From Rotaria socialis (taxonomy: Eukaryota; Rotifera; Eurotatoria; Philodinida; Philodinidae), in contig CAJNYU010003469.1 in assembly GCA_905331475.1 (NCBI GenBank), positions 1-64,000 of the forward strand: 64,000 nt of DNA, written 5' to 3'. Positions within the stretch are counted from its first letter, which is position 1. Each line of letters begins with the position of its first letter. The position numbers were made by a program, and so were the translations under genes. The notes beneath the pieces are model-generated. The model had not been told where the DNA came from, ran no database searches, and worked only from the letters and a program-made list of their open reading frames with translations. Below are positions 23,801 to 34,457 of the stretch, piece after piece.

Positions 23801-26800
23801 TAATCTTATGTGAAATTCTGATTTCAACTTAAAAAATAATCAATATTTTAGTTTAACTGAACATTTCTTTTTCTTAAGATAAAAAGTTTATCCAAAAAAA
23901 AAATTCTAAGACAAACTATTGATTAAAATAAATAAATTGCCTTACTCCAATAAAAATAATCAAGCTGTTGAATATTAGTTATGTTAGATAAATAATAAAT
24001 TTTAGTTAATGGTGAATATTGATTAATTTCATTTTGAACGAGATCGAAGAATTTTTGATTAAATCTATTTTTATTAATTCCAATAAAAATATTTTGTTCT
24101 TTCAAATGAGACAAATCATCAATATCAATATTTATTTCCGAAACTTTAAATTTTTTATTTATTTTGAATTGAATATAAAAAGGAATTAACAGAATAAATA
24201 AGATTAAAGGAAGTTTTCTTGACATTATCCGAAATGACTTTATAAATAAAGCTTTCTATTGACTTAGATAAAATTCATAACTTTTTTCATGAAAATTTTT
24301 ATTAAAAATTTCCAAACAATCTTCTTCAATAAAATCTTCGTTTTCTTCATATTTATCATTTTTTTCATTTTGATCGATTGTTAAACGAAGAAAAACATCG
24401 TCTATTTTTTTAATTTTTTAAACGAAATAAAATAAAATAACATCAAACAACTAACCTAAACTTGTACTAGATAAACCATAATTTAAAATAAAACTATTTT
24501 CTTTAAAAATTTCTAATTGATATAAAAGATCAATGAATAATTTTGATGATTGTTCGTTTGTTTGAATAATTAATTGACTATTTGATTCAAATTCAATAAT
24601 TGAATTAATTAAATAATTTTTAATGAAATTTAATAAATAAATATGATTATTCTTATTATTTGTATTTAAAATTAATTTATAGCCAGTTCCATAAAGCTGT
24701 TTTAATTCTCTTGATGTATTATTAGCACAAATATTTCCATTTGATAATATTATTATTTTATCAGATAAAGCATCAGCTTCTTCCATAAAATGTGTCGAAA
24801 ATAGTATACTACGATTCTCTTTCATTGAACGAACCCATTGCCTTTAGATTTTATTTTATTGAAAAGAAAATGTTTTTGAATCAAAATTCTTACCATAGAT
24901 AACGACGATTTATTGGATCAACTCCACTTGATGGTTCATCTAAATATTTAATAAAAAAAGAAAATAATTGATAATTAAATTTTTGTTAAAAAAAATCTAC
25001 CAAGTAATATAAATTTTGCATTTCCAATAAATGTACATGCTATTGATAAACGTCTTTTCATTCCACCAGATAAATTTTTACAAAAATTTGTTCGATCGTT
25101 TATTAAGTTAACTTGTCCGAGAAGATTTGAACAAATATTTCCTTTTTCATTCGAATAACCTGTTTTTTTTTGTTGTGACTGATTTTAAAAAAAGAGAGAT
25201 TTCAAAAGAAAAAAACCTCGTGCAATTGCATAAAATTCAATTTGTTCTTGAACAGTTAACAAATCAAATAAAATATCATCTTTAATAAATTCATTGAATT
25301 TTTATTAAAAATTAATTAAAGAAAAAAAACAATCGTAAATAGATAACATACGTTGTGGACAATATGATATTAATTGACGTAAATAATCAATATGAGATCT
25401 TGTTTCATAATTACAAATTTGAATTGTTCCATCAGTTTGTTCATAGAATCCACAAAGCATATTCATTAATGTTGTTTTACCTATAAAACAAAAGCTATGT
25501 TTCTATCGTTTAATGTTTTTAGTAAAACAGTAATTTCGAATATAGAAATTATCTAAAAGATAAGTGTCGTTTAGTGAAACCAGTATTTTTATTTATCATT
25601 TGTATTGAGAAGAGAGAAAAATCGTACTAAGTTGATCGAAATATATCTATCTATTGTAAACATATACTAACAGTATTTTTATAGATGGGTGAATTATTAT
25701 TACCCTCTAGAAAAAGAATATTCGGAAAAAGAAAAGAAAAGATTAACTGACCAGCTCCATTATGTCCAAGAAGAGCAGCAATTTGATTTTGATATAAATT
25801 AAATGATATATTATTAATTATAGTTCGATTTGTTTGAGGAAAATATTTTGTTAGTGATTCAACTTGAACAATAATTTTCGATTGGTTATATTCAGATTGT
25901 TCTGATAAAGATTCCAATGATTGATCAGATATTATTTTATTTAATAAAATAGATTTCCAATAGTTTAATGAAAAGGGATATTTCCATGTTAAACCTATTC
26001 CATATTCACCTAAAATATATTAATTTTTTAATTTTAATCAATAGAATAAAAATATTTTAAAGAGAAACCAGGAAATATCTTTTCAAAATACCAAATAAAT
26101 ATCCAATAAAAAGGTATTGATATAAAAATAATTAAAAATAAATGAAATAAATTGGGTGACCATCGATAAAGTTTCCTATTTAAATAAACGCAATTCATTG
26201 ATCTTTCATAAATAAACAAATGGCGAAGAATAAAAATAAATGAAAAATATGGATTTAAACATAATATTATTTGGTAAATGTGATTCAGTTCTTTAAATGA
26301 TAATATGTTCATTATTATCCATGTTATTATTGTTTTCATAAATAAACGACTAAACGATTTAAATAATTGTCCCATTAATATTGAATAAGATATTAATTGG
26401 AAATTGATTAGAGTAAAAAATGATATTAAAATTTCAGATGAAACATATTCAAATATAATCCAACCACCAATTGATATTTTCCATAAACCTTTTAACAGAG
26501 AAAACAAAAATAAATTTTCTTGTCTTTTTAATCAGTCGAAGTAAATTAAAATCCCTTATCTTCAAAATATTTATTGCTTTACACAATAATCATACAATAT
26601 CCTTCTTCTCTTACAACAGAATAGAAGGTTATCATGAAATTCAATAGAAATTATTAGATTTATTCTTCACAGAAAAGAATAAGTATTCATCTGTGAAATA
26701 CAGCGTGGATTGATGATATCGATAAGAGAGGTTAGTGAAAGCACAATGATTTCAAATAACTTCTATTTTAATAAAAATCAATTATGTTTAGTATTCGTAT

Positions 26801-27956
26801 CAATTTTTACCTATTATAGAAAATGTTGTAAATGATAATTGAATAAAATAAATAAATGCGTATGATAAATAGTTCATTATTGGTTGAATATAAATTAATT
26901 TGAGAATTTCTTTTATCTTTTTATTATTTTCTTCAATAATTAAACTAGTTATAATGAAATAAAACAAAAGATATATTATTGACAATAATATTTCCATTAA
27001 AATAAATGACCATCGCGTTGGAATTGTTTTATGATGACGATATAGTGTACAACTTATCGTATTAATATTATATTCATATTTTATTCGCGATTCTTCATTT
27101 AATATTAAATTTAATGCAATTTTATCAAAAAATATTTTTATGAAAATAAATAAAGGAAATGATCCTTTAAACAAATCCTAAAAATATAATAGGCAAAAAA
27201 AATTTTTTTTCTATTTTCTTTTTTTCTATTACAATTTGTTCAGATGGATGTTGGTGTCGTAGTAAAAATGTATAATCAATTTTATTTTTCAATATATATT
27301 TATATTTATTAAATAGAAACATTGGAAGAATAATATTGTAAATAAATTTATTTATTGATAAATAATCAATATCAATAATTATACTTAATGAATTCGTTGC
27401 ATTAAATAATATTAATTTATCAAATTTAGAGTTTGCTGATAAATTATTCGATAGAATAATGTTTGTTTTATTCAATAAAAAACAGTTATTAAATTTAATT
27501 TCTTTTTTTATTTCATTAATTAATTTGTTAAATAGATAAAAATTTGAATTTGTTTTATTTAAATAACGAATTATGAAATTTATTTTTAAATATTTATTCC
27601 ACAATGAATCATTAAAACACTTCATTTTAAAAGATTTTTTTTTAATGGATTTTGTGAACATTTTTCATTTTCATTTAAATCAAACAGAGCATTTGAATTT
27701 ATTGAATTATTCAATAAATTATTTGAAATATAAATAATCGTTAAAAATAAAATTAATGGAAATATTAATTCAAATAGAATTAATGGAATAATTGAACAAC
27801 ATCTTCTACGATTTTTATATCTATTTTATTTAAATAATTAGAATTTATTCATTATTCAGCTTTTTCTTTCGTGTCGACAAATTAATCTTACCGAATTATT
27901 CTTATTATTTGAAGAAAAGATTTTTCTTTTATTGAACTTGATTTTATTTTATCCAT
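20895..27956 (-). pseudogene. ABCA-type full ABC transporter with a nonsense codon and a frameshift
   Basis: A two-times (TMD-NBD) transporter of the ABCA lipid-transporter class. TMD1 runs from 27956 to about 26034 and ends with the class motif PGEYGIGLTW. NBD1 has Walker A GHNGAGKTT split by an intron, YCPQHDILFDLLTVQEQ, signature LSGGM (about 25060-25074), LLDEPSSGVDP and STHFMEEAD. It is followed by LDDVFLRL. TMD2 lies between about 24255 and 22300, then an acidic linker. NBD2 has GFNGAGKT, YCPQYD, LSGGT (21751-21765), DEPTTGVDP and TSHSMEE, ending EEIFLSFQ. Introns are mostly 50-65 nt with GT..AG; a few are 200-315 nt. Two defects are seen. An in-frame TAG at 24256-24258 sits just before TMD2 (SQ*KALFIKSFR). 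The first exon reaches the next frame only if the A9 run at 27635-27643 gains one base. Either the copy is decaying or these are sequence errors; all catalytic motifs are otherwise intact. Confidence 0.8.
22319..22375 (-). repeat. Acidic low-complexity run in the ABCA linker
   Basis: GAA/GAT trinucleotide-type repeats encode an Asp/Glu run (EDEDEDEDED... DDDNDSDDAE) between TMD2 and NBD2. Such slippage-prone tracts usually vary in length between alleles. Confidence 0.8.
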
Positions 27957-28556
27957 TGTAATGCAATGATTTCACTGAGATTTTTTTTTCACAAACGAAA
28001 TTGTCTATTGAAAATATTCCGCCAAAATATTGTTTTATCAATAAAAGTTTAGCGAAAACAAAACATTGAAATCAAGAACAGCAAAAAACAGTAAAACCTA
28101 TCAATTTAAGTTCGTTCTAATTGCATCAGTCACATATTCTATGACTTTAAAAAATATGAAGTCGTAAGAAAATATTATTTATGTTATTATTTAGTCCTAA
28201 ATTAGAATAGAATAGAGATGGAAATTATTCATGATTCTAGTTGGGAACTGATTCACAAAAATGGTGACCATCATCACTTATAATAGGTAATTCGTATAAA
28301 ATAAAAAAATATTTTCTTATAACGTGTTTTATAAAAATGAGTAAGAAAAATTTATCTTCAAGAAATTAATCAAATATTTCAAATATTACAAATTTATTTA
28401 TCTTATTTTATAAAATATGTGGAAATAAATTCTAATTGATTTCTAATGACATCTATTGATTGTTAGAAAACGAAAGAAAGAGAGAGTTCCATTATTAACC
28501 AAACATTTTACTTATCAGAGCATATATTATAGTTATTAATAACTGAGTGAATCTCG
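27957..28556. other. Divergent intergenic region
   Basis: Lies between the ABCA start (minus) and the PET117-like gene (plus), so it should hold both promoters. AT-rich; no specific motif was recognised. Confidence 0.5.
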
Positions 28557-28822
28557 CTGTCGACTGGTGCGCGAATATTTCTTGTTGGATCGGTCTTTTT
28601 AACAGGAGTAACTGTTTTAGCAGTTAATTATTATACGAATGAAGAAAAAACAGTAAATTTTCTTTTTAGTTTGCAAAGTAAAAGAATATTTTCATTGTTT
28701 AGAGAAAACGAGCAAATATTTTTGCTGATATATCACGTCGAGACGAAAAACATCGAACGAATATGGAACAATATGAAAAACAATTAAAACTTCAAGAAGC
28801 ACTTCTTCTAAGAGATAAATAA
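28557..28822 (+). CDS. PET117: PET117-like cytochrome c oxidase assembly factor
   Basis: A small mitochondrial protein needed to assemble cytochrome c oxidase. Two exons (to 28652; 28703-28822) are joined over a 50 nt intron in phase. The product has one hydrophobic N-terminal helix (ARIFLVGSVFLTGVTVLAV). A charged helix follows (RANIFADISRRDEKHRTNME), then EKQLKLQEALLLRDK. This matches the PET117 layout, in which the xDIxRxxxKxxN segment is the conserved core. Length after the first helix is normal for the family. The oddity is the start. The frame has no ATG between an upstream TGA (28548-28550) and the helix. The codon where Met is expected, before Ser-Thr-Gly, is CTG (28557-28559). Either a CTG start, a mutated start, or a short upstream exon must be assumed. 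Confidence 0.6.
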
Positions 28823-30574
28823 AAATGTTTTTATTTTTTGTTTAACTTTGTTCTTTTGTTTCTATTAGAAAAGGAAAAGATTGATTTTCAAGATGACTAG
28901 ATGTTTAAATAGTTAAAGTTTGATAAAAAAAATAGTCTAATGAAATCTTTTCAGTTTTGAAGCGAAGATTAAAATTATTTTTACATTTATTAAACGAATA
29001 GAATTTCGAATAGGACTTTTTGTTTTGTTTCGAAAAAGTAACATTTGAAAAAGGCCATAGAAAATGACTCTTTTCATCAGAGGATAATGTGCACTAACTG
29101 CATCAAATACACACCGTCGTAAATAGACATCCATTAGATAACTCTCGCTGTTTTTAACTAGACTAAAACAATTCTCATAACCATTGGTTTCGTTGAGCTC
29201 CTTCGAGTGAAATGTGACGACTTTCTTCTAAAGACAGACTCATTATTGGCGCGTGTTTTATGTCGTTTTGGAAGAGGAGCCAATAAAAACTGAATGTCGA
29301 AGCAAATAGAATTCATCGAGCTCTACTTAGAGAATAGATTTTGCTCAGTTAGAGAAAGCACCTTCTAACAAATCTATTACAGAGTTTTTACTATTCAATG
29401 ATCAACTGAGATTGATGTAATAGTGAATAAACAAAAATTTAGAAAAGTTTAATGATATAAAAATTCAATTAATAATTCATGTCATGTTTATCTATTGTTA
29501 TATTCAATTCATTTATCTGGATTATACATAAGAGAAATATTGTAAATTGAATTTGCAACAGGTTTCAATATTGCTAATACGAGTTCCTTTTTGACTATCA
29601 CATCATCTGGTCCTTTATGATCTTTATCAGCAAGTTACGGTTATTAGATAGAAAATAATCGATATTGTTTATCTGGTTAAATATTCACCAAGAAAATCTT
29701 GATGTTCTAAATCAATATCAAGAAGATATACATTTGCAAAAAAAAACATAACATTATTAATTACAAGGAATGTGACATTTGCTATATCTTGATGATAGAT
29801 TGAACTTCATACTCATTTATTTGATTGATTTCACTATGGTCTGGTTTACATTGACATGAACGATCAAAACTTGAGAAATAAAAGTTCATATCATAGAATT
29901 TTCTTTTCTTACGTGATAAAAATAAATAAATAGTTGTAATTGTTCATGCGACGTCATCGTTTGATTCTTTTTTGAAAAATCAATTCAAATTGCTTCTCAT
30001 ATTGACTTTAAATTGTGTTAAATGATGATCTTTAGAACATAAATGATATAGTCTCGTGATTATTTCTTATGAATCAGCTCCAAAAAATATGATCCAGCAG
30101 TACACTAAATATAAAATTAATTAATTAAAATTTTTTTAAATAACTATTATAACAACTTATGTCCCTAAATAACTATTTGCAGGTCGAAAATAAACGGGGA
30201 GAAAACAACCTAAAAGAAAAAGAAAAAATTTACTAAACGATGCAGCCCTGTTAAACAAGAGAAATAGAAATATATTAAGTTTTATAATTCATAAATTCAA
30301 AAACATTTTCATAGAATGCTAAAATCATCACGTGAAATGAGAGTGTGATCGTAGACGGGAACTTCAACGTCTGACTACCACAGAAGAAAGACCCGGTTGG
30401 CTACATGCGACATAGCGAAATCCATTGAAGAATGCAACGGAAGACGGACGTAGTCAATTGCACATACAACCTGCATCATTCCCGATGACGTCTGTAGCAT
30501 TCTATGATAATGTCTTCGAAAAGAGAATTATTTTATTCATTTAAGAAAACGATAATTTAAATAAAATACATTTT
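28823..30574. other. Intergenic region with a short inverted-repeat element
   Basis: No gene was recognised. The minus-strand frame at 28937-29134 has no motif. The stretch 30309-30507 is less AT-rich than its surroundings and has inverted ends (described separately). Confidence 0.5.
30309..30507. mobile_element. Possible MITE with 13 bp terminal inverted repeats
   Basis: TCATAGAATGCTA at 30309-30321 is matched by its exact reverse complement TAGCATTCTATGA at 30495-30507. Further inside, similarity continues weakly (ATCATCACG against GTCATCGGG). The enclosed 199 bp is clearly richer in G and C than its flanks. I see no convincing target-site duplication, so the class is open. Confidence 0.45.
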
Positions 30575-31529
30575 TTAAGTAGAAGACGTATGGTTTTGTC
30601 TATATTGATAAGTATCATTGGATCTTTGTGTTAAATATTCACCAGCGAGAATAGGTTCATATTTTTCTTTTTCATTATTAATTAAAGATTTAATTTCAGC
30701 AAAATAATTAGGTCCAAAAAAGACGGGAATCGAATAACGTATTGTTCCACTTGTATTAATAACACGATGAATAGTTGATTTAAATTGATCATCTGTCCAT
30801 CGTTGCATAAGATCACCAATATTAACAACAAATGTATTTGGTATAGGTTTAGCATTAATCCATTCTTATTTATTATTAAGTATTTGAAGACCTGATTGGT
30901 TTGATTGGGAAAGAAGCGTAAAACATTCATAATCAGTATGCGCACCGCAACCAAGGTGATCTTCATCTTAAATAATTGTTTGTGGAGGATAATGAAGAAG
31001 ACGCATTGTTACCATTGGCTTTTGACACATGGATTTAAAATAATTTGATGGTAAATTAAGTGATAAAGCAAACGCTTCGAATAATTTCTTACCAAGAGAA
31101 AGCATTTTTAAATAAAATTCACTATAAATACATTCACGAAATCCTTAAATTGAGAAAAAATATATTTAACTAAATAAATTGACAACAAAAAAAATTTACC
31201 ATGAAGATTATCGGGCCAAAAATTAGGTCCATATAAAATAGCTCCCCGTTCAATTCGATCTTTATCATCAGCTGGTAATTCCATAACTAAATCGAAACCT
31301 TCTTTAAGATCATCTTTGGGACTTAGTTTTTCTTCAATTGATTGAAAAAAAAATGTTCTGCTTGTTGATAGACACGTTCAATAAGTGATGATGGTATATC
31401 ATGATTCGATAAATAAAAGAAACCAACATTACGACAAGCTTTACCTATTTCTAATGAGATTTTTTCTCGATCTTCATCTGTTCCATTAAGAAAAGGGTAA
31501 AAAGCGATTACAGGAATATCCAATGACAT
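30575..31529 (-). pseudogene. Broken 2-oxoglutarate/Fe(II) oxygenase copy (isopenicillin-N-synthase-like)
   Basis: A member of the non-haem iron, 2-oxoglutarate-dependent oxygenases. Exon 1 (31200-31529) starts MSLDIPVIAFYPFLNGTDED; exon 2 is 30575-31143. The iron and co-substrate sites can be read: AHTDYE (His, Asp), STIHRV (second His) and RYSIP (Arg, Ser). The copy is damaged in four ways. A one-base loss follows HFF in exon 1. A 69 bp in-frame deletion relative to the neighbouring copy has its breakpoints at GAAGAAAAA (31327-31335). Two nonsense codons lie in exon 2: TAA at 30968-30970 (after PPQTII) and TAA at 30866-30868 (before EWINAKP). It cannot make a full enzyme. The family call is firm; the substrate is unknown. 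Confidence 0.85.
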
Positions 31530-31531
31530 TA

Positions 31532-31563
<32 letters not shown>
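31528..31563. repeat. (ATT)n microsatellite
   Basis: About ten ATT units directly upstream of the broken oxygenase start codon and 20 bases from the N at 31583. The neighbouring gene copy lacks the tract at the matching place. Confidence 0.9.
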
Positions 31564-31582
31564 CGTTAATGTACTATTATCT

Positions 31583-31583
31583 N
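31583..31583. other. Single N between two oxygenase copies
   Basis: To the left, 31128-31582 carries one copy of intron-exon 1-upstream sequence; to the right, 31584 to about 32075 carries the other. The right side restarts at exactly the sequence found at 31128 (AATACATTCACG). Confidence 0.85.
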
Positions 31584-32057
31584 AATACATTCACGAAATC
31601 CTTAAATTGAGAAAAAATTTATTTAATTAAATAAATAATTGAAAAAAAAAGATTTACCATGAAGATTATCGGGCCAAAAATTAGGTCCATATAAAATAGC
31701 TCCCCGTTCTATTCGATCTTTATCATCAGCTGGTAATTCCATAGCTAAATCAAAACCTTCTTTAAGATCACCTTTGGGACTTAATTTTTCTTCAAACATT
31801 GGTGTATAACCTCGATTATTTCCATATGGACATGAACCAATATATAATTTCATTTTTTCTTCAATTGATTGAGAAAAAAAATGTTCGGCTTGTTGATAGA
31901 CACGTTCAATAAGTGATGATGGTATATCATGATTTGATAAATAGAAGAAACCAACATTACGACAAGCTTTACCTATTTCTAATGAGATTTTTTCCCGATC
32001 TTCATCTGTTCCATTAAGAAAAGGATAAAAATCGATTACAGGAATATCCAATGACAT
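31584..32057 (-). CDS. 2-oxoglutarate/Fe(II) oxygenase, intact first exon, cut off by an N
   Basis: Second copy of the same oxygenase. Exon 1 (31658-32057) is open throughout, MSLDIPVIDFYPFLNGTDED onward. It includes the segment KMKLYIGSCPYGNNRGYTPM that the other copy has lost. It ends at a normal donor. A 57 nt intron (31601-31657) leads to only 17 bases of exon 2 (GFREC-) before the N at 31583. The rest, with the iron-binding HxD and distal His, is missing here. This is therefore half a gene at an assembly join, not a natural truncation. It shares a 430-base divergent upstream region with the dienelactone hydrolase gene. Confidence 0.8.
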
Positions 32058-32487
32058 AATTGTCGTTAATGTACAATATATAAAATCTATTATTTTTCTT
32101 CTTCTATAAATATTATTATTCTAAAAGAGTAACTATTACAATAAGTAACATTAAATATTTTTATCTTTTACACGCGTCTTTTATTTCGTTCTTCATTTTA
32201 TACGTAGATAAGAAAATGTCTCTTAATATTTTAAAACATCATTAGACATAGCTTTTGTTTTGTTCATATTACAAATAAAATACTCTAAAAACAGATTTAC
32301 TCATTTTCAACTATATATATATAAACGAAATCTATAGATGTCACTAATGAAACAAATTCATATAGGTATTTTTGATTATTAATTGTTGATGCACTTTTTT
32401 TCTCTTTTACAGATTTTGTTTGAAAATTGAATACAGCCATAATATTTTATATAGTTTTTATTCCTAAAACAAAGTTAGATTAGAAAA
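32058..32487. promoter_or_regulatory. Divergent promoter region
   Basis: 430 bases between the starts of the oxygenase (minus) and the dienelactone hydrolase (plus). It must hold both promoters. Only AT-rich sequence with a short TA run near 32313-32322 is visible; no defined motif. Confidence 0.4.
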
Positions 32488-33253
32488 ATGAGTAGTCCAT
32501 GTTGTGTTGATCCGGGTGTAAAACAAATTTATCAAGCACAAGGTTATGAAAAAGAAATTGCTGGAGTAAATAGTTATGTAACAGGTGAAGGAAAATCAGC
32601 AATAATTATTTTTACAGATGTATTTGGTAATTCATTCGTAAATGTTCGAAAGCTAGCTGATACTTTTGCTCAATCTTGTCAAGTAACAGTTTTAATTCCT
32701 GATTATTTTAATCAAGATTCAATGGATCCTGATGATCCTAATTTATGGGATCTATTGCCTAATTGGTTAAAAAAACATCCTCCAACATATGCATGTAGTA
32801 TTGGAGAGAAATTTATTTCAACAATTAAATCAAATTATCAATCAATTCAAGTTCGAATTTAATAATTTATTTCTCAAGGTTATATTTTTAGTTTTTAAGG
32901 TAATCGGTTTTTGTTATGGTGCTAAAGTTGTTATTGATTTAATAACTCATAATGAATTATCATCATTAGTTAAAGCAGCTATTGTAGCACATCCATCATT
33001 TTTAGTAAAAGAAGAAGCTACGCAAATCAAACGACCTATTTTATTTTTGTGTGCAGAAAACGATTCTCTTTTTACTTCGGATCTTCGACAAGAATTTGAA
33101 AAAGAATTAAAATCGAATGGTCTCGGAACATTTATTGAATATCCTGGCACAGTTCATGGATTCGTTGTTCGACCAGATAATACAGAACAAGTTATACAAG
33201 AAAAAGACAAAGCCGTTCAAGATGCTATCGAATTTTTTAAAAGAAACATTTAA
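32488..33253 (+). CDS. Dienelactone hydrolase family protein
   Basis: An alpha/beta-hydrolase of the dienelactone hydrolase family. Such enzymes open lactone rings or hydrolyse esters; eukaryotic members are mostly uncharacterised cytosolic carboxymethylenebutenolidase-like proteins. Two exons (32488-32850, 32900-33253) with a 49 nt intron in phase 0 give 238 residues, normal for the family. The catalytic triad can be read: Cys in GFCYGA (residue about 126), Asp in CAENDSLF, His in GTVHGF. The N-terminus MSSPCCVDPG has the CC pair often seen in eukaryotic members. An AATAAA signal lies about 100 bases after the stop (33349). No signal peptide. Confidence 0.9.
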
Positions 33254-33972
33254 TTTTACTTCGTTTTTTCTTTTGATTGCCATCAAACATTATAATAGTC
33301 TCCATAATAGAAACCAAATTTTTTACAAAATTTTATTTTATTTTATTTTCAATAAAACCATTTCGATAGTATAAAGATTATTAATCAATTTGAATAGCCA
33401 AGTATAAATATTTATTTCTATATTTTATTTTTAAATTAGAAAACAAATTTTGTAGTTCTATGCATCAAAATCTATTTGTACATAAAAACCATGGTAAAAT
33501 AAAATATTGATTATATGTATATAAGATCTTCTCTAGACACTGATTTAGAACTTTTTAAATTGTAATCCAGAAGTACTATATTTAGTAGAAAAAAATCTTT
33601 CTTTCGAAAAGAATATATTTTATGTAGTATATTTATCTAAAAGTCAACTATTTATGACGATATGTTCATGCCGTAACTAATTGTTTTCAATGTCTTCTAT
33701 ATGGGCATGCAAAGAATATTTTATTTTGAGAAAATCTATTAATTGCACAAACAAATTTTACATTAGAAATAAATAGTTCAGCTTTTATTTTGAATATACT
33801 ATTATGCATCATTGGCACTTATTTTCTAAATTTATGAACTACTCAGCATAGAAAAGATAAGATCGAATTATTTAATAGAAATGAGAAAAAAGAAAAATTT
33901 TAAAAAAGAAGCCATAAGTATTTGAATATAAAAGTTTAACAAAAAATGTTTTTTAGCTGAAATAAAAGAATT
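33254..33972. other. Spacer between convergent genes
   Basis: AT-rich 3' flank of the hydrolase and of the 143-residue orphan. Nothing else was recognised. Confidence 0.5.
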
Positions 33973-34457
33973 TTAAACAATTGATTTACGTCTTGCATTA
34001 GCTATTTTAACTAAATCATCCACTTCACTCCAATCAATTTCTACAAGACAATCAACTATTTTAAGATCATCATAAATACAAGCAACATATTGATGACCAA
34101 CTGTTGGTACAGTAGGTTTTATTGGATTTATAAGTGCACCTTGAGAATCTTCAACTTCTTTATTATCTAAAAACACAGGAATACTTTCACCTAAAAATGA
34201 AATTAATTAATTTTCATAAAAAGTAAAATATTCTAGAAATTACCTCTTTGTTCATATGAATATTGTTTCATATTCTCATAAACACGTCCTTTTAAATTTT
34301 TGATTGTATCTCGATCAAATTTCAATGTAAAATGATCTTTTGGCGGCATTGAATTTGTTGATGGACCTTTTCCAACTTCAGATAATGTTGCTAGAAAAGC
34401 TAATTTAGATTTGTCAATATGTTCTAATGCTGTGTCGTTTCCGTTTAATATTCCCAT
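33973..34457 (-). CDS. Orphan small protein, 143 residues
   Basis: Two exons (34244-34457 and 33973-34190) with a 53 nt GT..AG intron and matching phase. The start is MGILNGNDTALEHIDKSKL; the end is IANARRKSIV. It is soluble, with mixed charge and no signal peptide or membrane helix. PPKDHFTLKFDRDTIKNLKG and ACIYDDLKIVDCLVEIDW look like folded segments. I do not recognise the family. The clean intron and phase support a real gene. Confidence 0.65.

Noticed and set aside
24256-24395. A 140 nt intron that would remove the ABCA TAG in frame
   Set aside because: It would delete the conserved LDDVFLRL motif at the end of NBD1, so it is less likely than a true nonsense codon.
28937-29134. 65-residue minus-strand frame near PET117
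   Set aside because: No recognisable motif or exon structure; length is within chance.
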